DNA from: Acidovorax sp. RAC01
Lineage (GTDB): Bacteria; Pseudomonadota; Gammaproteobacteria; Burkholderiales; Burkholderiaceae_C
NCBI RefSeq assembly: GCF_001714725.1
Contig: NZ_CP016447.1
Location: forward strand, 2,061,001 to 2,125,000
Direction of reading: 5' to 3'
DNA: 64,000 nt
The position numbers were made by a program, and so were the translations under genes. Below, piece after piece: positions 1 to 8,429 of the stretch (position 1 is the stretch's first letter; every line of letters starts with the position of its first letter). The notes below the pieces were generated by a model that did not search any database, was not told the origin of the DNA, and saw only the letters and a list, made by a program, of their open reading frames with translations.

Positions 1-1
1 C

Positions 2-805
2 TTTGTGGACACGGCGATTTCCAAGACGGTGAACATCCCGGCCGATTACCCGTACGACGACTTCAAGAACCTGTACATGCAGGCCTGGCAGGCGCGCTTG
101 AAGGGTCTGGCGACGTACCGGCCCAACGCCATTCTGGGATCGGTGCTGGAAGTGCACACCCCGGCGCCGGCTGCCGAGGCCGCGCCAGCGCCTGCAGCAC
201 CCGCCACGCCGGTGGACCCGATGCGCACCGTGATCGAAAGCCGCCCGCGCGGTGGCCTGTCGGCCGTGGCCGAAAAGCTCGAATACTGGACGCAGGAAGG
301 CCACAAGACGCTGTACCTCATCGTCTCGTTCCTGCCCGTGCCCACCGGCATCGGCAACGGCACCGTGGATCGCGCCATCGAATTTTTCATGCCCGTGGGG
401 CAAAGCGGCGAGTCGCAGCAGTGGATCACCTCCAGCATGCGCATGCTGTCGCTGGCGGCGCGTGGCGGGTTCCTGGAGCGGGCGCTGTCCGATATGCGCA
501 AGGTGGCGTGGGACCGCGGCCCCGTGCGCCTGGGCACGCACCGCAAGGACGACGGCACCGTGGTGCCCATGTGGCACGACTCCGAAGTGGCGGCCATGGC
601 CTATGCCATCCAGAACATCCTGGCGCGCCGCGTGGCCGACCCCGTGCAGCAGCAGCTGCCGCTGGAGGAACCCGCTGCCATGGCCGTGCCCGTACCCCAG
701 TCCATGGCTGGCAAGAAGTGCACCGAATGCGGCGCCCATGCCGTGATCCGCAAGGACGGCTGCGACTACTGCACGCAGTGCGGGCATCTCGGGACTTGCG
801 GATGA
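2..805 (+). CDS. nrdJ: B12-dependent ribonucleotide reductase, C-terminal part (cut by window edge)
   Basis: The frame is open at the left edge, so only the last 267 residues are present. The first readable residues (VDTAISKTVNIPADY) match the conserved end of the catalytic barrel of class II, adenosylcobalamin-dependent ribonucleotide reductases, which reduce ribonucleotides to deoxyribonucleotides without needing or being harmed by oxygen. An Ala/Pro-rich linker (about residues 55-75 of this fragment) follows, then a helical domain. The tail carries two paired cysteines (CTEC and CTQC plus a last Cys), the zinc-ribbon-like C-terminus typical of NrdJ. The upstream promoter and any cobalamin riboswitch are outside the window. 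Family call is confident; the start cannot be judged. Confidence 0.93.
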   Translation, partial: FVDTAISKTVNIPADYPYDDFKNLYMQAWQARLKGLATYRPNAILGSVLEVHTPAPAAEAAPAPAAPATPVDPMRTVIESRPRGGLSAVAEKLEYWTQEGHKTLYLIVSFLPVPTGIGNGTVDRAIEFFMPVGQSGESQQWITSSMRMLSLAARGGFLERALSDMRKVAWDRGPVRLGTHRKDDGTVVPMWHDSEVAAMAYAIQNILARRVADPVQQQLPLEEPAAMAVPVPQSMAGKKCTECGAHAVIRKDGCDYCTQCGHLGTCG

Positions 806-860
806 GCGCTGCCTTTCGCGTGCGCCTGCAGCGGCTGCCTTGCACAACGGCGGGCCGTAC

Positions 861-2180
861 ATGAGCCGCACCATCCCCATTGCGCGTGCCAAGCCCACGG
901 CGCAGGCCATCGCGCAGCAGGATGCTGCCTGGCGCCCGCGTTACCTCATGCTGGCGCCGCACCGGCTGGGGTTCTTCCTGGCCATGCTGGTGCTGGTGGC
1001 GTCGGGCGGCTGGTGGGCGGCGGTGCAGGTGGCGCGATCCACCGGCTGGTGGAGCATGTACTACGCCATGTCGCCCACCACGATCCATGCCGCAGTGATG
1101 GTGCTGGGGTTCATTCCGCTGTTTTTTTCGGGCTTCCTGTTCACTGCGGGCCCCAAGTGGCTGGGTGTGGATGCACTGCCCACGCGGTCCATTGCCGCGC
1201 CGCTGGGGCTGCAGGCGCTGGGCTGGCTGCTGTGGCTGGCAGGTGCGCACTGGCGCATCGGCGCCTCGCTGGCCGGGCTGGCGCTGGCGGGGCTGGGGCT
1301 GGCGTGGATGACGGCGCTGTTTCTGGGCCGCGTGCGCGCCAGTCGGGCAGAGGATCAGGTCCATGCCCGGGTGATTGCCGTTGGTTGCGCAGTGGGTTGC
1401 CTGTGTGTGGCGGGCCTGTGGCTGAGTCTGGCCTTTGGCACGCATGCGCTGTCGCGGGCGTTCATCTATTCGGCCCTGTGGGGCTTTGTCGTGGTGGTGT
1501 ACGTGAGCGTGGCGCACCGCATGATTCCGTTTTTCACGTCCAGCGCCATGCCCATGGTGCAGGCGTGGCGGCCGTTCTGGTTGCTGTGGCTGATGCTGGG
1601 CGCAGCGCTCATGCAGGTGGTGGCGGCGTGGCTGGAATGGGCTGGCGTGCCGGTGGTGGGCGCGGGCCCGCCGTGGACGCTGGTGCTGGGCACGCTGCAG
1701 CTGCTGGTGGGGGGCGTGCTGGTGTGGCTGGCCTGCGTGTGGGGCCTGGTGCAAAGCCTCAGGAACCGGCTGCTGGCCATGCTGCACATCGGTTTTGGTT
1801 GGCTGGGCGTGGCATTTGTGCTGGCGGGTGCCTCGCACTGGCTGGCCTGGGGCTTGGGCCTGGGCGTGCTGGGTCTGGGCGCCCTGCACGCGCTCACCAT
1901 GGGTTGCCTGGCGTCGCTGATGCTGGCCATGGTCACGCGCGTGTCGTGCGGCCACAGCGGCCGTGCCCTGGTGGCCGACCGCACCGCCTGGACGCTGTTC
2001 TGGCTGTTGCAGGCAGCTGCGGTGCTGCGCATTGGTGCCGAGGTGCCGGGCATGTTTGGCGTGGCCTGGGCCTGGCTGCTGCCCACCGCGGCCCTGCTGT
2101 GGGCGGGCACCATGGCGGTGTGGGGCGTGCGGCTGGGCGGCTGGTACGGCCGCCTGCGCGCCGATGGCCGGCCCGGCTGA
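861..2180 (+). CDS. nnrS: NnrS family multi-spanning haem/copper membrane protein
   Basis: A 439-residue protein made almost entirely of hydrophobic helices (about 12). The N-terminal LMLAPHRLGFFLA segment and the following SPTTIHAAVMVLGF, FLFTAGPKWL and VAHRMIPFF motifs, with conserved histidines, are those of NnrS. NnrS proteins sit in the inner membrane, bind haem and copper, and protect against nitric oxide and other nitrosative stress in denitrifiers and related bacteria. A TTG at 840 would add seven residues; the ATG at 861 is preferred because the conserved region follows it directly. The next gene, a nitroreductase, begins 18 bases after the stop, and a hemerythrin lies further on, which fits a nitrosative-stress cluster. 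No denitrification reductase is in the window. Confidence 0.9.
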   Translation: MSRTIPIARAKPTAQAIAQQDAAWRPRYLMLAPHRLGFFLAMLVLVASGGWWAAVQVARSTGWWSMYYAMSPTTIHAAVMVLGFIPLFFSGFLFTAGPKWLGVDALPTRSIAAPLGLQALGWLLWLAGAHWRIGASLAGLALAGLGLAWMTALFLGRVRASRAEDQVHARVIAVGCAVGCLCVAGLWLSLAFGTHALSRAFIYSALWGFVVVVYVSVAHRMIPFFTSSAMPMVQAWRPFWLLWLMLGAALMQVVAAWLEWAGVPVVGAGPPWTLVLGTLQLLVGGVLVWLACVWGLVQSLRNRLLAMLHIGFGWLGVAFVLAGASHWLAWGLGLGVLGLGALHALTMGCLASLMLAMVTRVSCGHSGRALVADRTAWTLFWLLQAAAVLRIGAEVPGMFGVAWAWLLPTAALLWAGTMAVWGVRLGGWYGRLRADGRPG

Positions 2181-2198
2181 GTTACCTGAGGATCTGCA

Positions 2199-2861
2199 AT
2201 GGCTGTCATTCCCTGGCCCCTGAACCAAACCCTGCCGGCTGCGCCCGCTGCAGAAGACGACATCGCGACCATGGCGGCCGCGCTCATCCAGTCGCGCCAG
2301 ACCATCTTGCCCAAGCGGCTCGCAGCGCCGGGCCCGGGTCCGGACGAGCTGGCGCAGATCCTGAGTGCCGCGGCCCACGCGCCCGACCATGGCCAGCTGG
2401 TGCCCTGGCGCTTTGTGCTGGTGCCCGAGGCCAGCCGCCCTGCGCTGGCCGAGGTGTTTGCGCAGGCGCTGGTCGAGCGTGACCCCGCGGCCACGCCCGA
2501 GCAGATCGAGCAGGCGCGCGAGAAGGCCTTCCGTTCGCCCGTGCTCATGCTGGCGGTGGTTGATACCCAGAGCGGCGACCCCGAAGTGGACGCTGCCGAG
2601 CGGCTGGTGTCGGCCGGCTGCGCCGTGCAGAACATGCTGCTGATGGCCACGGCGCAGGGCTATGGCTCGGCGCTCACCAGCGGCAAGGCGCTCAAGTCGC
2701 ACAGCCTGCGGGCGCTGTTCCAGGTGGCACCCACAGAGCAGGCGCTGTGCTTCATCAGCATCGGCACGGTGCAGTCGCGCAAGGCTGCGCGTGCCCGGCC
2801 TGCCGTGCGCCGCTACGTGAGCACACTGGACGCACGCCGTGGCGTGGTGCCCGGGTTTTGA
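2199..2861 (+). CDS. Nitroreductase family FMN-dependent oxidoreductase
   Basis: This 220-residue protein has the nitroreductase fold signature of the short YdjA-like subgroup: a RRTI-like start (SRQTILPKRL), an AAAHAPDHGQLVPWRF motif for FMN binding near residues 57-72, an SAGCAVQNMLLMATAQGYGSAL core near 139-158 and a late ALCFISIGT strand. These enzymes are FMN-bound dimers in the cytoplasm that reduce nitro groups, quinones or related compounds with NAD(P)H; the substrate cannot be told from sequence. A TGAGGA stretch at 2187-2192 is a plausible ribosome-binding site for the ATG. It follows nnrS closely and is probably co-transcribed. Confidence 0.85.
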   Translation: MAVIPWPLNQTLPAAPAAEDDIATMAAALIQSRQTILPKRLAAPGPGPDELAQILSAAAHAPDHGQLVPWRFVLVPEASRPALAEVFAQALVERDPAATPEQIEQAREKAFRSPVLMLAVVDTQSGDPEVDAAERLVSAGCAVQNMLLMATAQGYGSALTSGKALKSHSLRALFQVAPTEQALCFISIGTVQSRKAARARPAVRRYVSTLDARRGVVPGF

Positions 2862-2938
2862 TGCCCGGTGAGCGCAGCGGCCCGTGCCGCGCGCATGGCT
2901 TACCAACACAACTTTGACTTCGATTGCGAGACCCCGAC

Positions 2939-3352
2939 ATGGAAATTACCAGCTTTGACGACCTGCTGATGGCCGCCCGCCAGCAGCCCGAGCCCCAGCG
3001 CCTGCTGTTTGTGTTTGCCGCAGCCGAGCTGCCCGACGATGCCACCCCCGCCCAGCGCGCGCGTTTCGAGGCCGGGCAGGGCGGCGCGCTGGTGCCACGG
3101 ATGTGCGTGGACAAGACGCCGCAGGAGCTGCCCTCGTTTGCCGCGCTGGTGGACGAGGCACAGCAGTTCACCGCCCCCGGCCACGACTGGATCATCGTGT
3201 TTGCCGCAGCCCTATCGGGCACGCTCCACAAGGCGCCCACCAGCGCCGACGCCGAGGCCCCGCTGCAGCGCATGGTCGATGCCATCAAGGGCGGCGCGCA
3301 CGGCGCCTACATCCCGTTTGACCGCAGCGGGCAGCCGGTGCGGTTTGGCTGA
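2939..3352 (+). CDS. Small conserved protein of unknown function
   Basis: A 137-residue soluble, acidic protein. I see no catalytic motif. Proteins like it in Comamonadaceae are, as I recall, sometimes named ribonucleotide reductase subunit alpha, but none of the radical, cysteine or cofactor motifs of that enzyme is visible, so the name is probably a carry-over from nearby nrdJ. Visible features are a VPRMCVDKTPQELPSF segment, a GHDWIIVFAAALSG strand and a C-terminal HGAYIPFDRSGQPVRFG segment. The frame extends upstream to a TTG at 2924, but the ATG at 2939 fits better. It lies between the nitroreductase and the hemerythrin, all on the same strand, which suggests a shared stress role (inference). 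Confidence 0.75.
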   Translation: MEITSFDDLLMAARQQPEPQRLLFVFAAAELPDDATPAQRARFEAGQGGALVPRMCVDKTPQELPSFAALVDEAQQFTAPGHDWIIVFAAALSGTLHKAPTSADAEAPLQRMVDAIKGGAHGAYIPFDRSGQPVRFG

Positions 3353-3362
3353 GGGCTGCACG

Positions 3363-3923
3363 ATGGCCTCCAGCCCCGGCGCGCCCGCGCGCCATCTGCC
3401 CGGGTTCAGCACGCCAGCCGTCGGCTTTGACGAGCCCTTTGCCATGCTGCAGGCCTGCCATGAACGCGTGCAGCGCACGCTGGACCTGCTGGCGCGCCTG
3501 CGCGACCACGTGCAACGCCATGGCGCCGATCAGTCTGCCCGCGATGCCGCCCGCGACGTGCTGCGCTACTTTGACATCGCCGCGCCGCTGCACCACCAGG
3601 ACGAGGAACTGCACGTGTTCCCGCTGCTGCTGGCGCAGGGCTCGGCCGCGATGCAGGCACTGGTCGAGCGCCTGCAGGACGACCACCGCCACATGGCGGC
3701 CGACTGGGCCGCTGCCCGCCTGCCGCTGCACCGGCTGGCCAGCGGGGAGGCCACCGCCTTCACCCCGGCCGATGCCGCCGCCATGGACCGCTTTGCCGGG
3801 CGCTACGCCGACCACATTGCCGCGGAAGAGGGCAGTGCCTACCCCGCGGCCGAGGCGCTGCTGGCGCCCCAGTCACTGGCAGGCATGGGGCAGGAAATGG
3901 CTACGCGGCGTGGCGGGGGTTGA
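3363..3923 (+). CDS. Hemerythrin domain protein
   Basis: A 186-residue all-helical protein. The motifs expected for the diiron site of the hemerythrin/HHE family are present: a His in the first helix (LQACHERVQRTLDLL), HHQDEELHVFPLL in the middle, DDHRHM after it and YADHIAAEEGSAYP near the end. Such proteins bind oxygen or nitric oxide, or repair iron-sulfur centres under nitrosative stress. The ATG at 3363 lies 10 bases after the preceding stop; the longer frame upstream of it overlaps the previous gene and has no family similarity. Together with nnrS it supports a nitric-oxide response cluster. Confidence 0.88.
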   Translation: MASSPGAPARHLPGFSTPAVGFDEPFAMLQACHERVQRTLDLLARLRDHVQRHGADQSARDAARDVLRYFDIAAPLHHQDEELHVFPLLLAQGSAAMQALVERLQDDHRHMAADWAAARLPLHRLASGEATAFTPADAAAMDRFAGRYADHIAAEEGSAYPAAEALLAPQSLAGMGQEMATRRGGG

Positions 3924-3990
3924 TTGCTATTAAAGTAATAGCTATAAAGTCAATAAATAAATGCCCAAGAGCCGTTTTTGACTCGTTTTT
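3924..3990. repeat. Dispersed 60-bp repeat, copy 1, in a gene-free stretch to 4427
   Basis: Just after the hemerythrin stop comes GCTATTAAAGTAATAGC, a short inverted repeat, followed by an AT-rich spacer and GAGCCGTTTTTGACTCG. This layout (GCTATTA...TAATAGC at one end, a GCCGTTTTTGA-like end at the other) recurs at six other places in the window. The rest of the stretch to 4427 is GC-rich and shows no convincing gene, terminator or promoter. Confidence 0.6.
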
Positions 3991-4427
3991 TGCTGGCCAT
4001 GCCGTGCTGCGGGCGGTGGAGCGCCGCCCTGCATCTGGGGCCGCGCACGCCCTGGCCTGGCTCGTGCCAGCCGTCGCCTGCCTTCGCATCCCGCCTGGCC
4101 CACAGACGCCCCCTCCCGGTGATGCGTTCGTGATGGGCCCCTAGTGCGCGGGCAGTGCCCCGGCAACAGACACACTCGCCACGCAAACCTTTGTGCCCGC
4201 TTCGAGGGTGCATGCGCCTTCGGACACCACGGGTGCAGGGGATTGGAGGCACCACTCCACCGCCATCGGCCCTTTGCCAGCCCGCGATGGCAGCCATATC
4301 GCCTTGGCACGCAGGCGCGCAGCAGGGGGCTGTGCGCTGGCCCGATACTCGGGTGCTGGTGCCAGCGCGCCGCGGGTGCGTCAGCCGTCCGGCTGCTGCC
4401 TGCTTTGCTCGATTCCGTCCCTTCGCC

Positions 4428-5519
4428 TTGACCTTCCTCGCACGCCTTCCCTTCGCCGTCCGTGTCCTTGCCACCCTGGCGCTGGCCTGGGCTGCGGCCG
4501 CCACCTGTGTGGCGCTGAACACCCCCTTGCCCTGGATGATCGGCCCGCTGCTGGCCACCTCGCTGGTGTCCATTGCCGGCGGGCCCACCGAGAGCTGGGG
4601 CCCGCTGCGCAACGCGGGCCAGTGGACCATCGGCGCCGCGCTGGGCCTGTACTTCACGCCCGAGGTGGTGGCGCTGGTGGGCGGGCTGTGGTGGGCCATC
4701 GCGCTGGGCATTGCGTGGGCGCTGCTGCTGGGCTGGCTGTTTGGCGCCTGGCTGTACCGCGTACACGCGCCGCGCATGCATGGCGTGCCCGCGCCCATGA
4801 TGCGCGCCACCAGCTACTTTGCCGGGGCCATTGGTGCGGCGTCCGAGATGACGTTGCTGTCAGAGCGCGAAAACGCCCGCACCGACCTGGTGGCCGCCAG
4901 CCACAGCCTGCGCCTGCTCATCGTCACGGTGACGATCCCGTTTGCGCTGCAGTGGAGCGGCCTGCACGGCCTGGACATCCTGCCGCCCACGCTGCGCGTG
5001 GTGAACTGGCCCTGGCTGGCGCTGATGGTGGTGCTGACGGGCGCCGGCGCCCTGCTGATGGACCGCCTGGGCCGCGCCAACCCGTGGTTCATGGGGGCGA
5101 TGCTGGTATCGATGGCGCTCACCGTGGCCGGGTTCAGCCTGTCGGCCGTGCCTCAGCCGCTGGTGAATGCGGCGCAACTGGTGATTGGCGTGAGTTTGGG
5201 CGTACGGTTTCGTGCAGACTTTTTACGTACCGCACCTCGATGGCTGGCATCGGTAGCCGTGGGTACTTTGGGGCTGATGGCCATCTGCGCAGCCTTTGCC
5301 GGCGCACTGGCCTGGGCCACCGGCCTGCCGTGGGTCACGCTGCTGTTGGGCACATCCCCCGGCGGCATCACCGAAATGGCCATCACCGCCAAGGTGCTGC
5401 AACTGGGTGTGCCGGTGGTGACCGCATTCCAGGTGTGCCGCCTGATCGCCGTGCTGATGCTGGTGGACCCGCTGTACCGCAGAATTTACCCGCCAGCGGC
5501 CGCTGGCCCCAGGGCTTAA
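4428..5519 (+). CDS. AbrB family membrane protein (ammonia-monooxygenase-like transporter)
   Basis: About 363 residues with ten or more hydrophobic segments arranged as two similar halves, each with a PWMIGPLL- or NPWFMGAML-like motif at the start of a helix and a G-x-x-x-G-rich core (AGQWTIGAALGLYF, AAQLVIGVSLGVRF). This is the AbrB/AbrB_dup family, once mislabelled putative ammonia monooxygenase; its substrate is unknown. The motif LLLGTSPGGITEMAITAKVL near the end is characteristic. The open frame runs back to 4155 but that part has no family character. The TTG at 4428 starts a normal first helix (LTFLARLPFAVRVLATLAL) and is my best guess; the exact start is uncertain. Confidence 0.8.
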   Translation: MTFLARLPFAVRVLATLALAWAAAATCVALNTPLPWMIGPLLATSLVSIAGGPTESWGPLRNAGQWTIGAALGLYFTPEVVALVGGLWWAIALGIAWALLLGWLFGAWLYRVHAPRMHGVPAPMMRATSYFAGAIGAASEMTLLSERENARTDLVAASHSLRLLIVTVTIPFALQWSGLHGLDILPPTLRVVNWPWLALMVVLTGAGALLMDRLGRANPWFMGAMLVSMALTVAGFSLSAVPQPLVNAAQLVIGVSLGVRFRADFLRTAPRWLASVAVGTLGLMAICAAFAGALAWATGLPWVTLLLGTSPGGITEMAITAKVLQLGVPVVTAFQVCRLIAVLMLVDPLYRRIYPPAAAGPRA

Positions 5520-5600
5520 ACAGGGCGGGGCGCTTTCGAAACTGTCACTACGCTATCGCGAGGGACGACAAGCAAGGGCCGCCCCGCAGCGAAGTCGTCG

Positions 5601-5640
5601 TCCCCCTGGGGGGGGAAGGCGCGCAGCGCCTCAGGGGGGA
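5601..5640. terminator. Hairpin between convergent genes (terminator-like, repeated element)
   Basis: TCCCCCTG at 5601-5608 pairs with CAGGGGGGA at 5632-5640, and inside it AGGCGC at 5617-5622 pairs with GCGCCT at 5626-5631 around a GCA loop. There is no clear T-run. It sits between the AbrB gene and the oppositely oriented DUF3567 gene, so it could end transcription from both sides. A related CCCCCTGGGGGGG element occurs at 27121. Confidence 0.5.
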
Positions 5641-5641
5641 T

Positions 5642-5947
5642 TCAATGCACCACCACCGGGTTCTGCGCCAGCCCCGCATAGCGGTCCAGCGCATCTTCGA
5701 CCTCTTCCTGCGTCGGTGTGTCGCGCTGCCAGGCCAGGATCTGCTCCTGGAACATCTCGGCCCATGAGCCGTCGAGGTACACCTCTTTGCCCGATCGCTT
5801 GTCCACGATTTCAAAGCCGTGGCGCGCGAGCTGGGGAACGGCGGGTGCGGTGTCGTTGAGCGCCTGGCGACTCGTTGTCGTGGCCTGCACGGCATCGGGC
5901 AGCATGTGGACCACCACGAAGGATTCTGAGTCGTAGAGCATGTGCAT
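5642..5947 (-). CDS. DUF3567 domain protein
   Basis: A 101-residue protein beginning MHMLYDSESFVVVHM, the hallmark start of DUF3567, a family found in Burkholderiales and with no known function. The body has a KRSGKEVYLDGSWAEMFQ segment and a helical tail (PTQEEVEDALDRYAGL). No enzyme motif is seen. The start codon is fixed by the family's conserved first residues. The downstream gene is separated by a hairpin; upstream lies a 343-base non-coding stretch that probably holds its promoter. Confidence 0.85.
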   Translation of the reverse strand: MHMLYDSESFVVVHMLPDAVQATTTSRQALNDTAPAVPQLARHGFEIVDKRSGKEVYLDGSWAEMFQEQILAWQRDTPTQEEVEDALDRYAGLAQNPVVVH

Positions 5948-6290
5948 CGTGTTCCCCTTGTCGATATGGAGCCTGTGGCGGCCCTCGCTGGCGCGAAAGC
6001 TGCACGCACGCTATGAATGTCAGATGACAGCGGGTGTGCGGAGTTCAAGCCCCGGGGGCAGCGGGCGCAGCGGTCTGGCGTGGCGATCACGTGGTGTCCT
6101 GCCTGCCAGCCCTTCGAACTGCAAGGCCTGCTGCACGGGGTTTTGCTCCGGCCGTTGCAGTATTTCACGAAACGCGCGGTCCGTCTGAAGCGGGGGGATA
6201 TGTGCGGGGTGTGCGGCGCTGGCACAACAGTGCATGGCGCGGTGGGGCTGCACGGCGTGCACGCCTGGCAGCGCTGCAGGCGCGGTGGTG
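5948..6290. other. Intergenic stretch without a recognisable gene
   Basis: 343 bases between two minus-strand genes. Short open frames exist but none has family similarity or a credible start. It presumably contains the promoter of the DUF3567 gene and the 3' end of the DUF3108 transcript. I see no T-tailed hairpin. Confidence 0.5.
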
Positions 6291-7472
6291 TCAGGGCGCC
6301 GCGTGGCTGCGCAACTGCAGGTCCGCAAAGTCGCCGTTGGCCTGCGTGATGCGGATGCGCACCGGCAGGTAGCCCAGTGCGGGCGCCACCCACAGTTCGG
6401 CCTTCTGGTCGTAGTCCTTGCGGGGCAGGCGCTGCAGCTTGAGGGCCTCGGTGGGCCCGGCGGGCAGGTCCAGCGTTTCAGTGGCTTCCACGCTGAAGGC
6501 CCAGCGGTCTGCGCTGCGGGCGCTCACGGTGGTCAGCGTGATCTGCGTGCCGGGCACAAACCGGGCCGGGTCGGCCGCCAGCAGGGCGCCGAGCTGGATG
6601 AACACACTGAGCCGGTCCTGCGTGCCCGGGCCCAGGGCGGCCTCGGGCGTGTTGGCGCTGAAGATCACGCGGCCCTTGGCGTAGTCAAAGTGTGCCGCCT
6701 GCTCGCTGCGTGATTTGTCGGAAAACCGCTCGGGCAACAGCCCCTGGCTGCTGAGAGTGCCCACGCTGCGCTGCGCGCGGCTGCCGACCAGAAACGCGCT
6801 GATTTCCTGCCGGGCCTCGTAGCGGGCGCCGTCGTGCTGCCACAGCAGTTCGGCACGGGCGTTGTACGCAAATTTCTTGGCCTGGCCGCTGACATCGAAG
6901 GCCAGCCGCGCGGGCGGGGGCAGGCGGGCCGGGGGTGGTGCCGTGCTGCGGCCTGCGCCACCGCCCGGCGGGCTGATGTCGATGCCTGCGCTGGCGGATG
7001 GGTCGGCGCTGGCCGCCCCTGGCGCCGAGGCCGGGGCCACCGGGCCCGAAGCTGCTGCCAGCGCGGCGGGCAACCCTGCGCCGGGCTGCTCTGTGGCCGC
7101 CGCTGCGGGGGCTGGGGGCGGTGCGGTGTCGCTGCCGGCATCGGCAGCGGTGTCTGGGGCCGTGTCGGCCGGGGTGCTGCCCGGCGTGGAGGGCAGGGCG
7201 GTTGGTGCGGGTAGGGCGCCCGTCGCAGGCGGTTTTCGGGGCGCCGGGCGCGCGGCCGGGGCGGGGCGCGGCTGGGTGGGGGCGGCGGCTTGCGGCACCG
7301 GCGCGGCGGGCGGCAGGGGCAGCACGGCCGGAGCCGCCGCAATGCTGCGGGTGCTGAACACCGGGCCCGCGGGCTGCGGCGCGGGGGCCCAGCCCAGCGA
7401 CACGCCGCCCAGCACCAGCCAGTGCAGGGCCAGCACCACCGCGGTGATCAGGATCAGGGCGCGCCGCGGCAC
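6291..7472 (-). CDS. DUF3108 domain protein with TonB-like Pro/Ala linker
   Basis: About 393 residues. It starts with one membrane helix (ALILITAVVLALHWLVLGGVSLGW), then has a roughly 150-residue stretch almost purely of Ala, Pro, Thr and Gly, then a folded C-terminal domain (from RLAFDVSGQAKKFAYNARAEL to the end) that matches DUF3108, a periplasmic beta-rich domain of unknown function. Topology suggests an inner-membrane anchor with a long flexible arm reaching into the periplasm, as in TonB. No ATG is in place; the GTG at 7472 lies 14 bases downstream of the iclR stop and just before the membrane helix, so the two genes are probably co-transcribed. The long linker makes the nucleotide sequence very GC-rich. 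Confidence 0.78.
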   Translation of the reverse strand: MPRRALILITAVVLALHWLVLGGVSLGWAPAPQPAGPVFSTRSIAAAPAVLPLPPAAPVPQAAAPTQPRPAPAARPAPRKPPATGALPAPTALPSTPGSTPADTAPDTAADAGSDTAPPPAPAAAATEQPGAGLPAALAAASGPVAPASAPGAASADPSASAGIDISPPGGGAGRSTAPPPARLPPPARLAFDVSGQAKKFAYNARAELLWQHDGARYEARQEISAFLVGSRAQRSVGTLSSQGLLPERFSDKSRSEQAAHFDYAKGRVIFSANTPEAALGPGTQDRLSVFIQLGALLAADPARFVPGTQITLTTVSARSADRWAFSVEATETLDLPAGPTEALKLQRLPRKDYDQKAELWVAPALGYLPVRIRITQANGDFADLQLRSHAAP

Positions 7473-7486
7473 GGGCTCGTCGGGCG

Positions 7487-8269
7487 TCAGGCGCTGCCCG
7501 CGCCCAGGTCGCGCGACAGCTGGGCGGCGGCTGCGCGCAGCGGCACATCCACCGCGCCGCCCCATTCGGGGTCGAAGGTGGCAATCGAGCCCAGCGTGGT
7601 GATGCCCAGCTCCAGGTGGCCGTCCGAGTCGAACACCGGCGCGCAAAACGCCACGATGCCGGGCAGGAGGGTATCGACCACGCGGGCCGCGCCGCGCTCG
7701 CGCACCTCGGCCAGCAGCGTTTTCACCTCGCCCATGGTGGCGGGCAGGTCGGTGCGGCGCATCTTGACGGCGCGGCCGAGTTCCTCCTTGATCAGCGGTG
7801 CCACCACATCGGGCGCCATGTGCGCGGCAAAGCACCGGCCCGTGGCGGACGAGAGCAGCGGCATCACGTCGCCCAGGCGCAGGTTGGCGGTGACGGCCTG
7901 GGGCGATTCCTCCCAGTGCACGATGGTCGGCCCGTGGTTGCCCCACACGGCCAGGGCCAGGGTGTGGCCGATGCTTTCCATCAGCTCGGGCATGCGCTCG
8001 CGGGCCATGCGCACGGCGTCCAGCCGGGTGAGCGATGCCAGGCCCAGCTTCAGCGCAGCGGGGCCCAGGTCGTAGCGGGCGGTTCGGGCGTCCTGCACCA
8101 CCAGCCCCAGGCGCTGAAAGCTCACCAGATACCGGTGCGCCTTGGCCGCGCTCATGCCACCAGCCGCCGCCACATCCTTGAGCATCAGCGGCCCGCGCGA
8201 GCGTGTCAGCCCCTCCAGCAAGGCAAAACCAACCTCCACCGACTGAATACCTGCACGTTCTTTGGCCAT
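7487..8269 (-). CDS. IclR family transcriptional regulator
   Basis: A 260-residue protein with the IclR layout: an N-terminal winged helix-turn-helix (SVEVGFALLEGLTRSRGPLMLKDVAAAGGMSAAKAHRYLVSFQRLGLV, about 9-60) and a C-terminal ligand-binding domain (LPLLSSATGRCFAAHM and PVFDSDGHLELGITTLGS are family signatures). A GTG at 8275 is also possible; the ATG at 8269 is preferred. It is divergent from a fumarylacetoacetate-hydrolase-family gene, which it probably controls. The 160-base gap between them contains TTTAGTTAAA (8294-8303), a weak palindrome that could be an operator, but the evidence for that is slight. Confidence 0.9.
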   Translation of the reverse strand: MAKERAGIQSVEVGFALLEGLTRSRGPLMLKDVAAAGGMSAAKAHRYLVSFQRLGLVVQDARTARYDLGPAALKLGLASLTRLDAVRMARERMPELMESIGHTLALAVWGNHGPTIVHWEESPQAVTANLRLGDVMPLLSSATGRCFAAHMAPDVVAPLIKEELGRAVKMRRTDLPATMGEVKTLLAEVRERGAARVVDTLLPGIVAFCAPVFDSDGHLELGITTLGSIATFDPEWGGAVDVPLRAAAAQLSRDLGAGSA

Positions 8270-8429
8270 GTGCACTAAAATCCGCGTGTTTTGTTTAGTT
8301 AAATCAATTTACCCCAGCGTAATTCCGCTAGGGCCCCCGGCACCAAGGGCGCGCGCCGCTGGTGGTGCAGGGCGCTCTGGTGGAGCCACTTTTCACAGCA
8401 CGTCATCCTGAGACAAAGGTCCTGCCACC

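Noticed and set aside
426..2909. An 827-codon open frame on the minus strand across nnrS and the nitroreductase
   Set aside because: Composition is Arg/His/Gln-rich with no family match; it is a high-GC shadow of the plus-strand genes.
8294..8303. TTTAGTTAAA palindrome between the IclR and FAH-family genes as an IclR operator
   Set aside because: Arms of only four bases in an AT-rich patch; too weak to list as a feature.
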